Origin: Methanomicrobia archaeon
Lineage (GTDB): Archaea; Halobacteriota; Syntropharchaeia; Alkanophagales; Methanospirareceae
Direction: 5' to 3'
Length of the DNA stretch: 38,372 bases
Assembly (NCBI GenBank): GCA_016930255.1
Contig: JAFGHB010000014.1
Coordinates: forward strand, 1 to 38,372
In this document: piece after piece, positions 7,621-14,379 of the stretch
Numbering within the stretch: the first letter of the stretch is position 1
Layout: each line of letters starts with the position of its first letter
Translations under genes and position numbers: made by a program
Notes under the pieces: generated by a model
Seen by the model: the letters and a program-made list of their open reading frames with translations, nothing else
What the model was told of the DNA's origin: nothing
Databases searched by the model: none

Positions 7621-7648
7621 AGTGTTAAACACTGTACGCTATTATAAA
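7621..7648 (-). promoter_or_regulatory. ycaO operon promoter with palindromic operator candidate
   Basis: On the minus strand TTTATAAT (7648-7641) is a TATA element lying inside the 3' end of the preceding E1-like gene. Between it and the ycaO ATG (7605) is a perfect 13-bp palindrome AGTGTT-A-AACACT (7621-7633), which would sit at or just before the transcription start. It could be a repressor site. Confidence 0.45.
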
Positions 7649-8430
7649 TCAGCACAGTAGAAATCAGCACAATCGATACATTCCAGGTTCCGCTCGACCA
7701 CAAACTCCTCCATCCTTGTATCCAGACCATCCCAGACCAGGAGCCTGTTGGTCAACAGCTCTCCCACGCCTACTATATATTTCACCACCTCGGTTGCCTG
7801 GATACAGCCGATAACGCCGCAGGTAGCGCCGAGTATCGGGAACGTTTCCGGTGGATACTCTTCTGGGAAGAGGCACCGTAAACACGCGGTCTTTCCGGGT
7901 ATTATCGTGGTCGCCTGACCTTCGAATCCGTACACCCCACCGTGAAAGAGTGGTATATCCTTCTCTAACGCAACCCGGTTGAGCAAGTAGCGCGTTTGAA
8001 AGTTGTCCATCGCGTCAACGATCGCATCAGTATCGCCAACGATCTCCGCAACGTTCTCTTCTGCTATCCGCTGACCCGTCACCACTACGTCCACGTCTGA
8101 ATTCATCTGGGAGAGCTTCTCTTCGAATGATTCCGCTTTACTCTTACCGATATCTTTCTCCCAGTGCAATATCTGGCGGTTTAAGTTGCTCAACTCTACT
8201 GTATCATCATCAATGACCTGAATCCTTCCAACTCCAGCAACCGTTAAATACGTCGCGGATACCGAGCCAAGCCCACCAGCGCCTGCTATGGTAACTGTTG
8301 CCCTTTTAAGCTTCCTCTGACCCTCTTCTCCAAATATCTTTATCTGTCTCGCGTATCGCGCTAATTCAACTTCATCTACCGCAGCAACAGCCACCGCATC
8401 CACTCCCCTCAATCCTCTTATAGAAGACAT
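7642..8430 (-). CDS. E1-like adenylyltransferase (MoeB/ThiF/HesA family)
   Basis: The protein has the complete E1-like fold: GAGGLGS nucleotide-binding loop, LSNLNRQILHWEKDIGKSKA, AIVDAMDNFQTRYLLNRVA, then two zinc CxxC pairs (CLRC and CIDC) and GATCGVIGCIQATEVVKYI with a candidate catalytic Cys. These enzymes adenylate the C-terminus of MoaD/ThiS/SAMP-type proteins for sulfur transfer. The start is uncertain: ATG 8430 overlaps the upstream Cys-rich gene by 86 bases, while GTG 8394, about 10 bases after GAGGGG, would give an N-terminus closer to E. coli MoeB. It is last in an operon with a NifU-like scaffold, suggesting a sulfur-mobilising unit. A candidate ubiquitin-like substrate lies at 16075-16296. 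Confidence 0.9.
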   Translation of the reverse strand: MSSIRGLRGVDAVAVAAVDEVELARYARQIKIFGEEGQRKLKRATVTIAGAGGLGSVSATYLTVAGVGRIQVIDDDTVELSNLNRQILHWEKDIGKSKAESFEEKLSQMNSDVDVVVTGQRIAEENVAEIVGDTDAIVDAMDNFQTRYLLNRVALEKDIPLFHGGVYGFEGQATTIIPGKTACLRCLFPEEYPPETFPILGATCGVIGCIQATEVVKYIVGVGELLTNRLLVWDGLDTRMEEFVVERNLECIDCADFYCADL

Positions 8431-8515
8431 AGCAATCGCGGCACATCTGTCGCCCGTAGAGCTCCATCGGGTCGTCCGTTTCCTCGCCACAGAGTTCGCA
8501 TTTCACCATTTCCAT
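8372..8515 (-). CDS. small Cys-rich zinc-finger-like protein (47 aa)
   Basis: The start ATG 8515 overlaps the TGA of the NifU-like gene (TGATG), so the two are coupled. The 47-residue product begins MEMVKCELCGEETDDPMEL and continues with YGRQMCRDCYVFYKRI and EGSGCGGCCCGR. It has two CxxC pairs that probably bind one zinc, followed by a Gly/Cys tail with four further Cys. I know no assigned function. Its place between an Fe-S scaffold and an E1-like enzyme suggests metal or sulfur handling. A longer in-frame ORF reaching 8653 overlaps the scaffold gene and is not needed. Confidence 0.75.
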   Translation of the reverse strand: MEMVKCELCGEETDDPMELYGRQMCRDCYVFYKRIEGSGCGGCCCGR

Positions 8516-8775
8516 CACCGCCTCATTATCGTTTCCCACTGCTCTCTGGGATCGCTGGCCGAGATTACTTTCTTCACTTCCGGAATCCGGGCTTTCAGCG
8601 TCGCTTCGACGAAGTTCACCAGCGTGAATTGGCTCATTGGACAGCCTGCACATGCGCCTTGTAACTGAACCTTCACCACACCGTCATCCACGCTCACCAG
8701 TTCGATGCTGCCACCCTCCAGCGCTAATAATGGCTTTATCTCTTTCTCGATTACTTCCTTCACTTCTTCGATCAT
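8515..8775 (-). CDS. NifU-like C-terminal domain Fe-S scaffold protein
   Basis: An 86-residue Nfu/NifU-C domain: EVIEKEIKPLLALEGGSIEL, VKVQLQGACAGCPMSQFTL with the conserved CxxC, and ATLKARIPEVKKVISAS. Such proteins assemble or carry Fe-S clusters through the CxxC of two monomers. The ATG is only about 28 bases from a minus-strand TATA box and has no ribosome binding site, so the transcript is probably leaderless. It is first in the operon with the Cys-rich and E1-like genes. Confidence 0.93.
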   Translation of the reverse strand: MIEEVKEVIEKEIKPLLALEGGSIELVSVDDGVVKVQLQGACAGCPMSQFTLVNFVEATLKARIPEVKKVISASDPREQWETIMRR

Positions 8776-8802
8776 TTATACCACTTATCTCTATAGTAGT
8801 TG

Positions 8803-8813
8803 GTATATAAAAA
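8803..8813 (-). promoter_or_regulatory. TATA promoter for the NifU-E1 operon
   Basis: On the minus strand TTTTTATATAC precedes the NifU-like ATG (8775) by 28 bases, which matches a leaderless archaeal promoter. The same AT run could serve as TATA for a plus-strand transcript into 8835-8960. Confidence 0.55.
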
Positions 8814-8834
8814 TGCGGTATTTTAAAGAGGAAA

Positions 8835-8960
8835 TCGGGTCAAAGAGAGGCTCTTTACACGGTGCCGTCCGTAAACCGGTTCAGCACGAGGTCACACCGA
8901 ACCCCGTGAGGTAGGTCATCGTTGCCTTTCAGGTGGGGCGGAGCATATAAAGGATGGTTG
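8835..8960. other. GC-rich noncoding stretch with hairpins, possible structured RNA
   Basis: Within the 256-base gap between two minus-strand genes lies a GC-rich block with strong local pairing: AAAGAG-agg-CTCTTT (8842-8856), then GGTTC...GAACC and CACGAGG...CCCCGTG around 8878-8910. TATA-like elements lie at both sides (TATATAAAAA near 8803 on the plus strand; CCTTTATATGC on the minus strand near 8944-8954). No credible protein is encoded. It could be a small RNA or a remnant; no known RNA family was identified. Confidence 0.3.
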
Positions 8961-9031
8961 TGGGGCTCTTAAATTCCGCTATACGCTAAGTTGAAGGAGG
9001 AAACGACAAATCGAGAATTAGTGACGTTTAC

Positions 9032-10231
9032 TTATGAGCGAGCGAGGATGATCTTCGAGAGGTATTTAGCCAGGGCGACGATCGTCAGTATAGGCGGGGC
9101 ACCGGGCGATGCGGGAAGCACTGATGCGTCCGCGACGTACAGCCCGTTTATCTCGGTTGCCAGGTCTTTATCGACCGCTTCGCCGATTCGCGCTGTACCG
9201 CCAGGATGCGCGCCCCGTAACGGAGTGGAGACAAAGGTCTTTGGATCGGCACCGGCTTCTTCTAATAGCGCGCCTGCAATAGCCGTCCCCTCTGCGATCC
9301 GAGCTGCATCCCTATTCTTTATACCTTTCTCCACGTCGTCATCCACCGCTCCTACTTCTTCATCCTTTATCTTCACCATTAGCCCGAGTACGTCCTCCTG
9401 AGAGGCCCTTACCCTTTTCTCTTCCATTCTCTTCACTAAATGCTTGGAAAAATGAGGAGACAAGATGAAATCCTCAAAGGATATAAGAGCATTCATTGTC
9501 ACTTCCTTGTTCTGTTTTATTCCGTCGAGAACGCCGCCGATAGTGACGAAGGTGTCAACGAAGAGGTTTGGCGTGGTCGGCAGTCCCTGCTTCTTAAGCA
9601 GCCGTGGCGTTTCCAACGCGCCTGCGGCGAGCACGACGATATCGGCTGAAAGGACCTTATCCTTGCTTATCACACCAATGACGTCGCCTTTTTTTAGTAG
9701 TACGTCATCTACCGACCGATCTGTTAGTACCGTTGCACCGTTCCGTTCCGCCTCCTTTACAAAAGCGAGTGCACTCCATTTCGCACTGTGCGGGCAGCCG
9801 GATGCGCACTTACCGCACGGTACGCATTTCGCAGGATCAATGAACTTCGGCATCTTCTCCACGATGAATCCAAGCTTCTCAGCAGTCGCCATGATCCTTC
9901 TGGTGCCGTCGCCGAAGTGCGAATCGGGAAGGGTTCGTACGCCAAGCTCTCGCTCCGCTTCCGCGAACTCCTCTTGCAGATCGAGCCCCAGCACCCTTAA
10001 CTCCTTTTCCAGAACCCGCACGCCGTTTCCCCCTGATACCATAGTGGTACCACCTAAACAGCAGGTCCTCAGAATTTCTACGTCGGCGCCAACATTTGCA
10101 TAGCATTGAGCGGCGTCTTTTCCGTCTGTTTCTGGGCCTTTCTCTAGAAGGAGTACCTCCATGCCTTTGGCAGATAGCTCCTTTGCTACCGTAGCTCCAC
10201 CGGCGCCCGAGCCCACAACTATTGCCCGCAT
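9032..10231 (-). CDS. FAD-dependent GMC-type oxidoreductase with 4Fe-4S motif
   Basis: A 399-residue flavoprotein. The FAD-binding loop is VVGSGAGGATVAKELSAKG (6-24), followed by CLGGTTMVSGGNG (58-70). The C-terminus HPGGTARIG...LYVADASVLPASPGAPP is the GMC-family FAD/active-site region. Unusually for simple GMC enzymes it carries CVPCGKCASGCP (C136, C139, C142, C146), a CxxCxxCxxxCP pattern suited to a 4Fe-4S cluster. It therefore may couple flavin chemistry to ferredoxin-like electron transfer. Substrate unknown; related archaeal genes are annotated only as GMC or glucose-methanol-choline oxidoreductases. It is monocistronic with its own TATA box. Confidence 0.88.
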   Translation of the reverse strand: MRAIVVGSGAGGATVAKELSAKGMEVLLLEKGPETDGKDAAQCYANVGADVEILRTCCLGGTTMVSGGNGVRVLEKELRVLGLDLQEEFAEAERELGVRTLPDSHFGDGTRRIMATAEKLGFIVEKMPKFIDPAKCVPCGKCASGCPHSAKWSALAFVKEAERNGATVLTDRSVDDVLLKKGDVIGVISKDKVLSADIVVLAAGALETPRLLKKQGLPTTPNLFVDTFVTIGGVLDGIKQNKEVTMNALISFEDFILSPHFSKHLVKRMEEKRVRASQEDVLGLMVKIKDEEVGAVDDDVEKGIKNRDAARIAEGTAIAGALLEEAGADPKTFVSTPLRGAHPGGTARIGEAVDKDLATEINGLYVADASVLPASPGAPPILTIVALAKYLSKIILARS

Positions 10232-10255
10232 CGTTGGTTCTATCCTCTCATAGGT

Positions 10256-10268
10256 GTGTATAATAAGG
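10256..10268 (-). promoter_or_regulatory. TATA promoter for the GMC-type oxidoreductase gene
   Basis: The minus-strand sequence CCTTATTATACACACC lies 25-37 bases before ATG 10231, consistent with a leaderless or very short-leader transcript. Confidence 0.45.
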
Positions 10269-10422
10269 GTGGAGAGGTAATGAAATTAGTTAGCGACGGT
10301 GTTGAAACCTTCCTTTAGCGATTTTTTGATTTACCGTTCTTGCCAACCTCCGTCTTTGTTCACCTTTTGGACGTATTTCTTGCACGTTAGGCACGATATT
10401 TATTCGTCATCATAGTGATACA

Positions 10423-11007
10423 TTAGGTGCCGTCGAGCGCGAAAACCTGCTCGATGAAGCGCGTCCAATCCACCGACCCGGGCTTGTACGTCTCTCTGAG
10501 CGCTTCCCTTCTCTCGCTTCCGCTTTCTTCTTCTTCTTCACGCTCCACCTCAGCATCAATAATCGCGCGCACTACAGCAGCCACGTCTTCTACGCTCTTA
10601 TCCGTTGTATCCACTTCATAAACAATGTCGCACAGCTCTACCGCTTCCGCCAGTATAATATCCAGCGTTTCCGCTTCCACGTTCTCCTGAATCTTCTGCG
10701 GTGGAAAGCCCTTCTGCTTCAGCCGCTCAATAAGCACCGCAGGATTGGCACGCAGCACGAGTGTGACATCAGGCTTCAGAAGATGCGCTAAGTGGCCCTC
10801 TATTACTAACAACCGTCCTTCTTCTTTATGCCGCACGTATTCGTCCAGCTTATCGAGATCCGCAATTAGAGATCCCCTTTGGGAATCCACACCGGTATAA
10901 AAACCGTTCTCCGCTATGACGCTATTCAGATCCATACAGTCAAGTCCACATGCTTTGCACACACTTGTCTTTCCCGTACCGGGCGTCCCCGTGATAGCGA
11001 CGATCAT
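10423..11007 (-). CDS. AK6/Fap7-type adenylate kinase family protein
   Basis: A 194-residue P-loop kinase starting MIVAITGTPGTGKTSV with Walker A GTPGTGKT (7-14). Other family features are LLVIEGHLAHLL, LRANPAVLIERLKQKG and ENVEAETLDIILAEA. AK6/Fap7 proteins are adenylate kinase/ATPases that act in small-subunit ribosome maturation in eukaryotes and archaea. The C-terminal 40 residues hold an acidic run (EREEEEESGSERREAL) and a tail KPGSVDWTRFIEQVF, an extension beyond the core. No partner gene is adjacent. No clear ribosome binding site. Confidence 0.88.
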   Translation of the reverse strand: MIVAITGTPGTGKTSVCKACGLDCMDLNSVIAENGFYTGVDSQRGSLIADLDKLDEYVRHKEEGRLLVIEGHLAHLLKPDVTLVLRANPAVLIERLKQKGFPPQKIQENVEAETLDIILAEAVELCDIVYEVDTTDKSVEDVAAVVRAIIDAEVEREEEEESGSERREALRETYKPGSVDWTRFIEQVFALDGT

Positions 11008-11296
11008 TCAACCTTTCTTAAAAAGAAAGTTTGATCAAAGAAAAGCGAAAAGGATATAAAGTACGAGCATCAAAAATATCACACTCATCTATACAACCCT
11101 TTTCTTCGCTACCGCTCGCAAAAGCGTTGACGGAACAGGGCTTCGCGGAGATGAGAGCGCTTACGGCATAGCGCTTTATAAATAATGTCGAAAAACCGAA
11201 AAAGATAAAAGTATAAGAAGATAGTAAAGGATAAAATAGAGAACAAGGGGGAAAAGGGAGATGAAGCTAAAGGCGAAGGTGAAAGGGCAAGGTAGG
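11008..11296. other. noncoding region upstream of the surface-protein gene
   Basis: About 290 bases without a convincing gene. It contains a second TATA-like element, CGCTTTATAAATAATG near 11170-11185, followed by a strongly purine-rich stretch (GAAAAAG, GGGGGAAAAGGGAG). This could be an upstream promoter giving a long 5' leader to the surface-protein mRNA. A 36-codon ORF at 11261-11371 with a fair ribosome binding site overlaps the main promoter and is doubtful. Confidence 0.4.
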
Positions 11297-11344
11297 AGTG
11301 CCACTGGCACTTCGAACCGCACGCTAAACCGAAAGCTTTATATA
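11297..11344 (+). promoter_or_regulatory. strong promoter of the surface-protein gene with upstream palindrome
   Basis: CCGAAAGC (BRE-like, 11329-11336) followed by TTTATATA (11337-11344) is a near-consensus archaeal promoter 46 bases ahead of the ATG. Just upstream, 11297-11311 is a perfect 15-base palindrome AGTGCCA-C-TGGCACT, positioned where an activator could bind. The ribosome binding site GGAGGTGA (11371-11378) is also strong, fitting an abundant protein. Confidence 0.65.
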
Positions 11345-11389
11345 CCCCCTTTTCTATTGGAAAAAAATTAGGAGGTGAAAAGTAAAAAA

Positions 11390-13693
11390 ATGAAAACAAA
11401 GATGATAGGCATTACACTAGCAATAATTATGCTCGCTTCGATCTTCGGCGCTATGGTGCCGACGAGCGCACGCACAACAGCTACCGATATAGTACTAGGT
11501 GACACTGTGTATATCGGCGAGCAAGGGCTTACTTTCGGCGCTACAGGCGCACTGGAAGGTGTTCCTGGTACCACGACCGAAGATGCATCTCCAATAGCAC
11601 TTTCAGCAGGCATGACGGTACCATCCACAATCAAAGGTAAATACTTTGTAGATGCTAATTCCAACAGTGTGTTAGATGCCGGCGAGTTCTATGTATTCAT
11701 AGACGAAGCCACCATTACGGGAGATGTCATATTGAATTCAGCAGCGCAGGATTCCATAGCTGGAAAGACTGTTCCAACAAGCTCGGAAATAGTATTCAAA
11801 GTACAGGCGAATATCGGCGATAAAATACCCGGAGGCTTGGTTGATATCACGCTTACTGACCCTGATGGCGTGCAAGTCCCAAGTGTCGATGGACAAACAA
11901 TGAGTGACATCCCGATACTCGGATCCAGCATGTTTATCGGCGATCCGGCACCAACGGTCACAGCGCCAGCACCTTACGGCGATGCATTAGACTTGACAGG
12001 CATGAAATTGGGGACGTACAAGGTAACCTTCAAGTTAGATAAGACGAGCTGCAACTTACTCTCCGCTTCATCTGCGACAATGGAATTCACCATTCGCAGT
12101 GAAGATCTTTCGATAGAGGCTACAGATGACACCGTTGCAAAAGGGAAGGACATGGTCTTAGTCGTTAACGGAAACCCGAGCACTAACTATTACCTTATAG
12201 TGACCGATGTAAAGGAGGCGGAACCTCCCGCGGTAAAACTGGCAGGTGATGTTAAGGTACTAGATGCTACCGGGGCTGCATCTGAATCAGGAACGACACC
12301 TAACTTGGCAGCATGGGTAAAGACCGGTTCAGACGGTATTGCCGATGTGAAGATCTCGACAACGGGCTGTGACGCGCGAACCTATAAGATAAAGGTGTAT
12401 GCGGCAACCTATCCCGCGTATGGTAACTTCGATAAAGACGCAACGGTAACCAAAACAGACGACGCAGATGTCAAAGTGGCCGTAGAGAAGGCATCGGTGA
12501 CCTTTGACGTGCCGACGAAGGTGATCATCGGCGAAGAGCTGGAGATAAACGGTGCGATTAGCGCTGGCAGCAAAGTTGATGTCATCGTAAAAGATCAGAC
12601 AATTGTATCTAACGACAAGGCTGTAGATGAGAGCAAGGAGTTCACCGTGAAGTGGGATACCTCAGGAGCGACGACCGGTTCGTACACCGTCGAGGTGTAC
12701 ATCGACAAGCCAGCGTTAGGGGCACTCCTTACCGACTACAATGGCGTCGATCCAGACGGCAAAACCACGGTTCGATTAATTGAACCGGGGCTTTCCGCTG
12801 AGCAGGCGAGGAATGTGATTGCGGAAGACGATGACTACACCATAATGGGAACAGCAACCGGAGTTTCCTCTGTTGACTATATACTCGTAGGCCCGAAGGG
12901 CTGGAAGAAAACAGGGACCGGAATGGGTGTTGTTAACGGTCTAGTTAAAGCATCAGCAACCGTAACCGATGACGAGTTCGAGGAAGACGAGGCCATGATC
13001 GAAGGGTTAGACACCGGTGTCTGGGTTGCAGTTGTGCTTTCACCAGGGCGTGATGGCGTGTACCAGACGGGAGATCCAGCCGGCGCGTTAGATCTGACAG
13101 GGCTCGTTGCCGAAGGTAAGAACCAGCAACAGATTCTGGAGATAGTCGAGGAGAAATTTACAGAAGCAGGAAGTGACGACATTATGAAGACACTCTCCTT
13201 CAAAGTCGAGTCTGGCTACGTGAGATTGGATCCTGTTGCGACCGTAGGAGTTGGAGATCCTTTGAACATAACGGGAACAACCAACAGAGAGCCGGATACC
13301 ACGATAACCCTTTCGACCTTTGCGGGACCAACCGACTTACTGGCTCTGACAGATGTCGTTTGGGATGATGCGGATACGGGAACGTTCTCCGCAACAATCG
13401 ACACCTCGGATGCCGCTGAAGGAACATACACTTTAGAGGCAGATGATGGTGATGGCAACACGGATACCGTAACGGTGACCATTGGCGCAGCCGCACCAAC
13501 CGCAGCACCAACCGCAGCACCAACCGCAGCACCAACCGCAGCACCAACCGCAGCACCAACACCAGTAGCAACACCAACCGCAGCACCAACCGCAGCACCA
13601 ACACCAACGCCTGAAGAACCAGGCTTCGAAGCGGTGTTCGCCATTGCAGGCTTGTTAGCCGTAGCTTACCTCGTACTGAGGATAAAGAAGTAA
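11390..13693 (+). CDS. S-layer-like surface protein with PGF-CTERM sorting tail
   Basis: About 767 residues from ATG 11390; the GTG at 11375 lies inside the ribosome binding site GGAGGTGA and is not the start. A signal peptide (MKTKMIGITLAIIMLASIFG, cleaved near SARTTA) is followed by several beta-sandwich segments, the first (VLGDTVYIGEQGLTFG) resembling DUF3821 repeats of methanogen S-layer proteins. Then comes a Pro/Thr/Ala-rich stalk and a PGF-CTERM tail: EEPGFEAVFAIAGLLAVAYL then VLRIKK. PGF-CTERM proteins are processed by archaeosortase and attached to lipid. The strong promoter, strong RBS and terminator suggest a major cell-envelope protein. Confidence 0.88.
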   Translation: MKTKMIGITLAIIMLASIFGAMVPTSARTTATDIVLGDTVYIGEQGLTFGATGALEGVPGTTTEDASPIALSAGMTVPSTIKGKYFVDANSNSVLDAGEFYVFIDEATITGDVILNSAAQDSIAGKTVPTSSEIVFKVQANIGDKIPGGLVDITLTDPDGVQVPSVDGQTMSDIPILGSSMFIGDPAPTVTAPAPYGDALDLTGMKLGTYKVTFKLDKTSCNLLSASSATMEFTIRSEDLSIEATDDTVAKGKDMVLVVNGNPSTNYYLIVTDVKEAEPPAVKLAGDVKVLDATGAASESGTTPNLAAWVKTGSDGIADVKISTTGCDARTYKIKVYAATYPAYGNFDKDATVTKTDDADVKVAVEKASVTFDVPTKVIIGEELEINGAISAGSKVDVIVKDQTIVSNDKAVDESKEFTVKWDTSGATTGSYTVEVYIDKPALGALLTDYNGVDPDGKTTVRLIEPGLSAEQARNVIAEDDDYTIMGTATGVSSVDYILVGPKGWKKTGTGMGVVNGLVKASATVTDDEFEEDEAMIEGLDTGVWVAVVLSPGRDGVYQTGDPAGALDLTGLVAEGKNQQQILEIVEEKFTEAGSDDIMKTLSFKVESGYVRLDPVATVGVGDPLNITGTTNREPDTTITLSTFAGPTDLLALTDVVWDDADTGTFSATIDTSDAAEGTYTLEADDGDGNTDTVTVTIGAAAPTAAPTAAPTAAPTAAPTAAPTPVATPTAAPTAAPTPTPEEPGFEAVFAIAGLLAVAYLVLRIKK
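13490..13608 (+). repeat. in-frame 12-bp tandem repeat coding a PTAA stalk
   Basis: Roughly ten copies of a 12-base unit GCACCAACCGCA encode (APTA)n, interrupted once by PTPVATP, between the last globular domain and the PGF-CTERM motif of the surface protein. Pro/Thr-rich stalks of this kind are likely O-glycosylated spacers through the cell envelope. The nearly perfect DNA repeat makes copy-number change by slippage likely. Confidence 0.85.
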
Positions 13694-13730
13694 AACCAAA
13701 CCAACCACAAGTAAAAAGGAAAAAGGTTTT

Positions 13731-13777
13731 GGGAGGGGATTTTTTTATCCCTCTCTTTTTGTTTTTTATTAGTATTT
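13731..13777 (+). terminator. terminator after the surface-protein gene
   Basis: AGGGGAT-ttttt-ATCCCTCT hairpin followed by CTTTTTGTTTTTTATT gives a stem plus T-rich tract 40 bases after the stop, a clear transcription terminator. Confidence 0.7.
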
Positions 13778-13795
13778 TTTATTAAAAGGGAGTGT

Positions 13796-14071
13796 GTGGT
13801 GGAAATGAAAACATATATCTTCAAGGTAATCATAGAGAAGGACTTTTTTGATGATGGTAGAGAAGCCTATCATGTCTACGCGCCTGCATTAAAAGAGAAA
13901 GGTGCTGCTACCTGGGGATATACCAAAGAAGAAGCCATTAAGAACATTAAAGAAGTAATTCAGATGGTAGTAGAAAGCATGCTAGAACACCATGAGCCAC
14001 TACCAAGCGAAGATACAGCTTCCGATATGGTAACGGTGTCACCGGAGCTCAGGGTATCTGTGACGGTATGA
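13796..14071 (+). CDS. hicB: HicB-family antitoxin
   Basis: A 91-residue HicB protein with the partial RNase-H-like fold: KTYIFKVIIEKD, YHVYAPALKEKGAATWGYTK, EEAIKNIKEVIQMVVESMLE, then a PLPSEDT tail. It neutralises the HicA mRNA interferase encoded by the next gene. AGGGAG at 13787-13792 precedes several possible starts (GTG 13796, GTG 13799, ATG 13805). The stop overlaps the hicA start (ATGA). The order antitoxin-toxin is common for this family. No obvious C-terminal DNA-binding domain is present, so autoregulation is uncertain. Confidence 0.88.
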   Translation: MVEMKTYIFKVIIEKDFFDDGREAYHVYAPALKEKGAATWGYTKEEAIKNIKEVIQMVVESMLEHHEPLPSEDTASDMVTVSPELRVSVTV

Positions 14072-14322
14072 GCACAATTGATTACCGTCGGCTCCGCTCT
14101 TTGAAAGCCAAGGATTTAATTAGTGCTGTGATAAGGGACGGTTTTGAATTTGACCGGCAAAGGGGTAGTCACCATCACTACTATCATATTGACAGCCGGC
14201 GAGTAACTATTTCTTTCCACTCTCCCGCAGAAACTTTTCCACCAAAAACGTTAAAGCGCATAATTGAAGAGCAGGCAGAGTGGACTGAAGCGGACCTTCG
14301 GCGTTTACAGCTTCTTAAATAA
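14068..14322 (+). CDS. hicA: HicA-family mRNA interferase toxin
   Basis: An 84-residue HicA protein with a dsRBD-like fold. Family pattern: KAKDLISAVIRDGFEFDRQR, then GSHHHYYHID with the catalytic His following GSH, RRVTISFHSP, and FPPKTLKRIIEEQ. It cleaves mRNA when free of HicB. Translation is coupled to hicB by a 4-base overlap. It is slightly longer at the C-terminus than the shortest family members. Confidence 0.9.
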   Translation: MSTIDYRRLRSLKAKDLISAVIRDGFEFDRQRGSHHHYYHIDSRRVTISFHSPAETFPPKTLKRIIEEQAEWTEADLRRLQLLK

Positions 14323-14352
14323 GAGGTGCAAAAAGTGCAAAAATAACAGAAA

Positions 14353-14379
14353 AGGGGATCTTTTATCCCTCTTCTTTAT
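14353..14379 (+). terminator. terminator after hicBA
   Basis: GGGGAT-ctttt-ATCCCTC followed by TTCTTTATT forms a hairpin plus T-rich tail. It closely resembles the terminator at 13731-13777, so the hicBA pair is bracketed by two similar hairpins. Confidence 0.55.

Noticed and set aside
8991-9401. Plus-strand ORF with AAGGAGG nearby
   Set aside because: It lies almost wholly antisense to the GMC oxidoreductase gene and its translation is Ser/Ala/Thr-rich low complexity.
10290-10420. Minus-strand fragment with CLTCKKYVQKVNKDGGW, zinc-ribbon-like
   Set aside because: There is a stop codon right before it and no start codon, so at most a short remnant; not enough to annotate.
11261-11371. 36-codon ORF (MKLKAKVKGQGRSATG...) upstream of the surface-protein gene
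   Set aside because: It has a fair RBS but spans the palindrome and the BRE/TATA of the next gene, and the sequence is unremarkable; a leader peptide cannot be excluded but is not supported.
13200-13644. Two minus-strand ORFs opposite the PTAA repeat
   Set aside because: They are repeat shadows: Leu/Val/Arg- or Val/Gly/Ala-repetitive translations of the 12-bp tandem unit.
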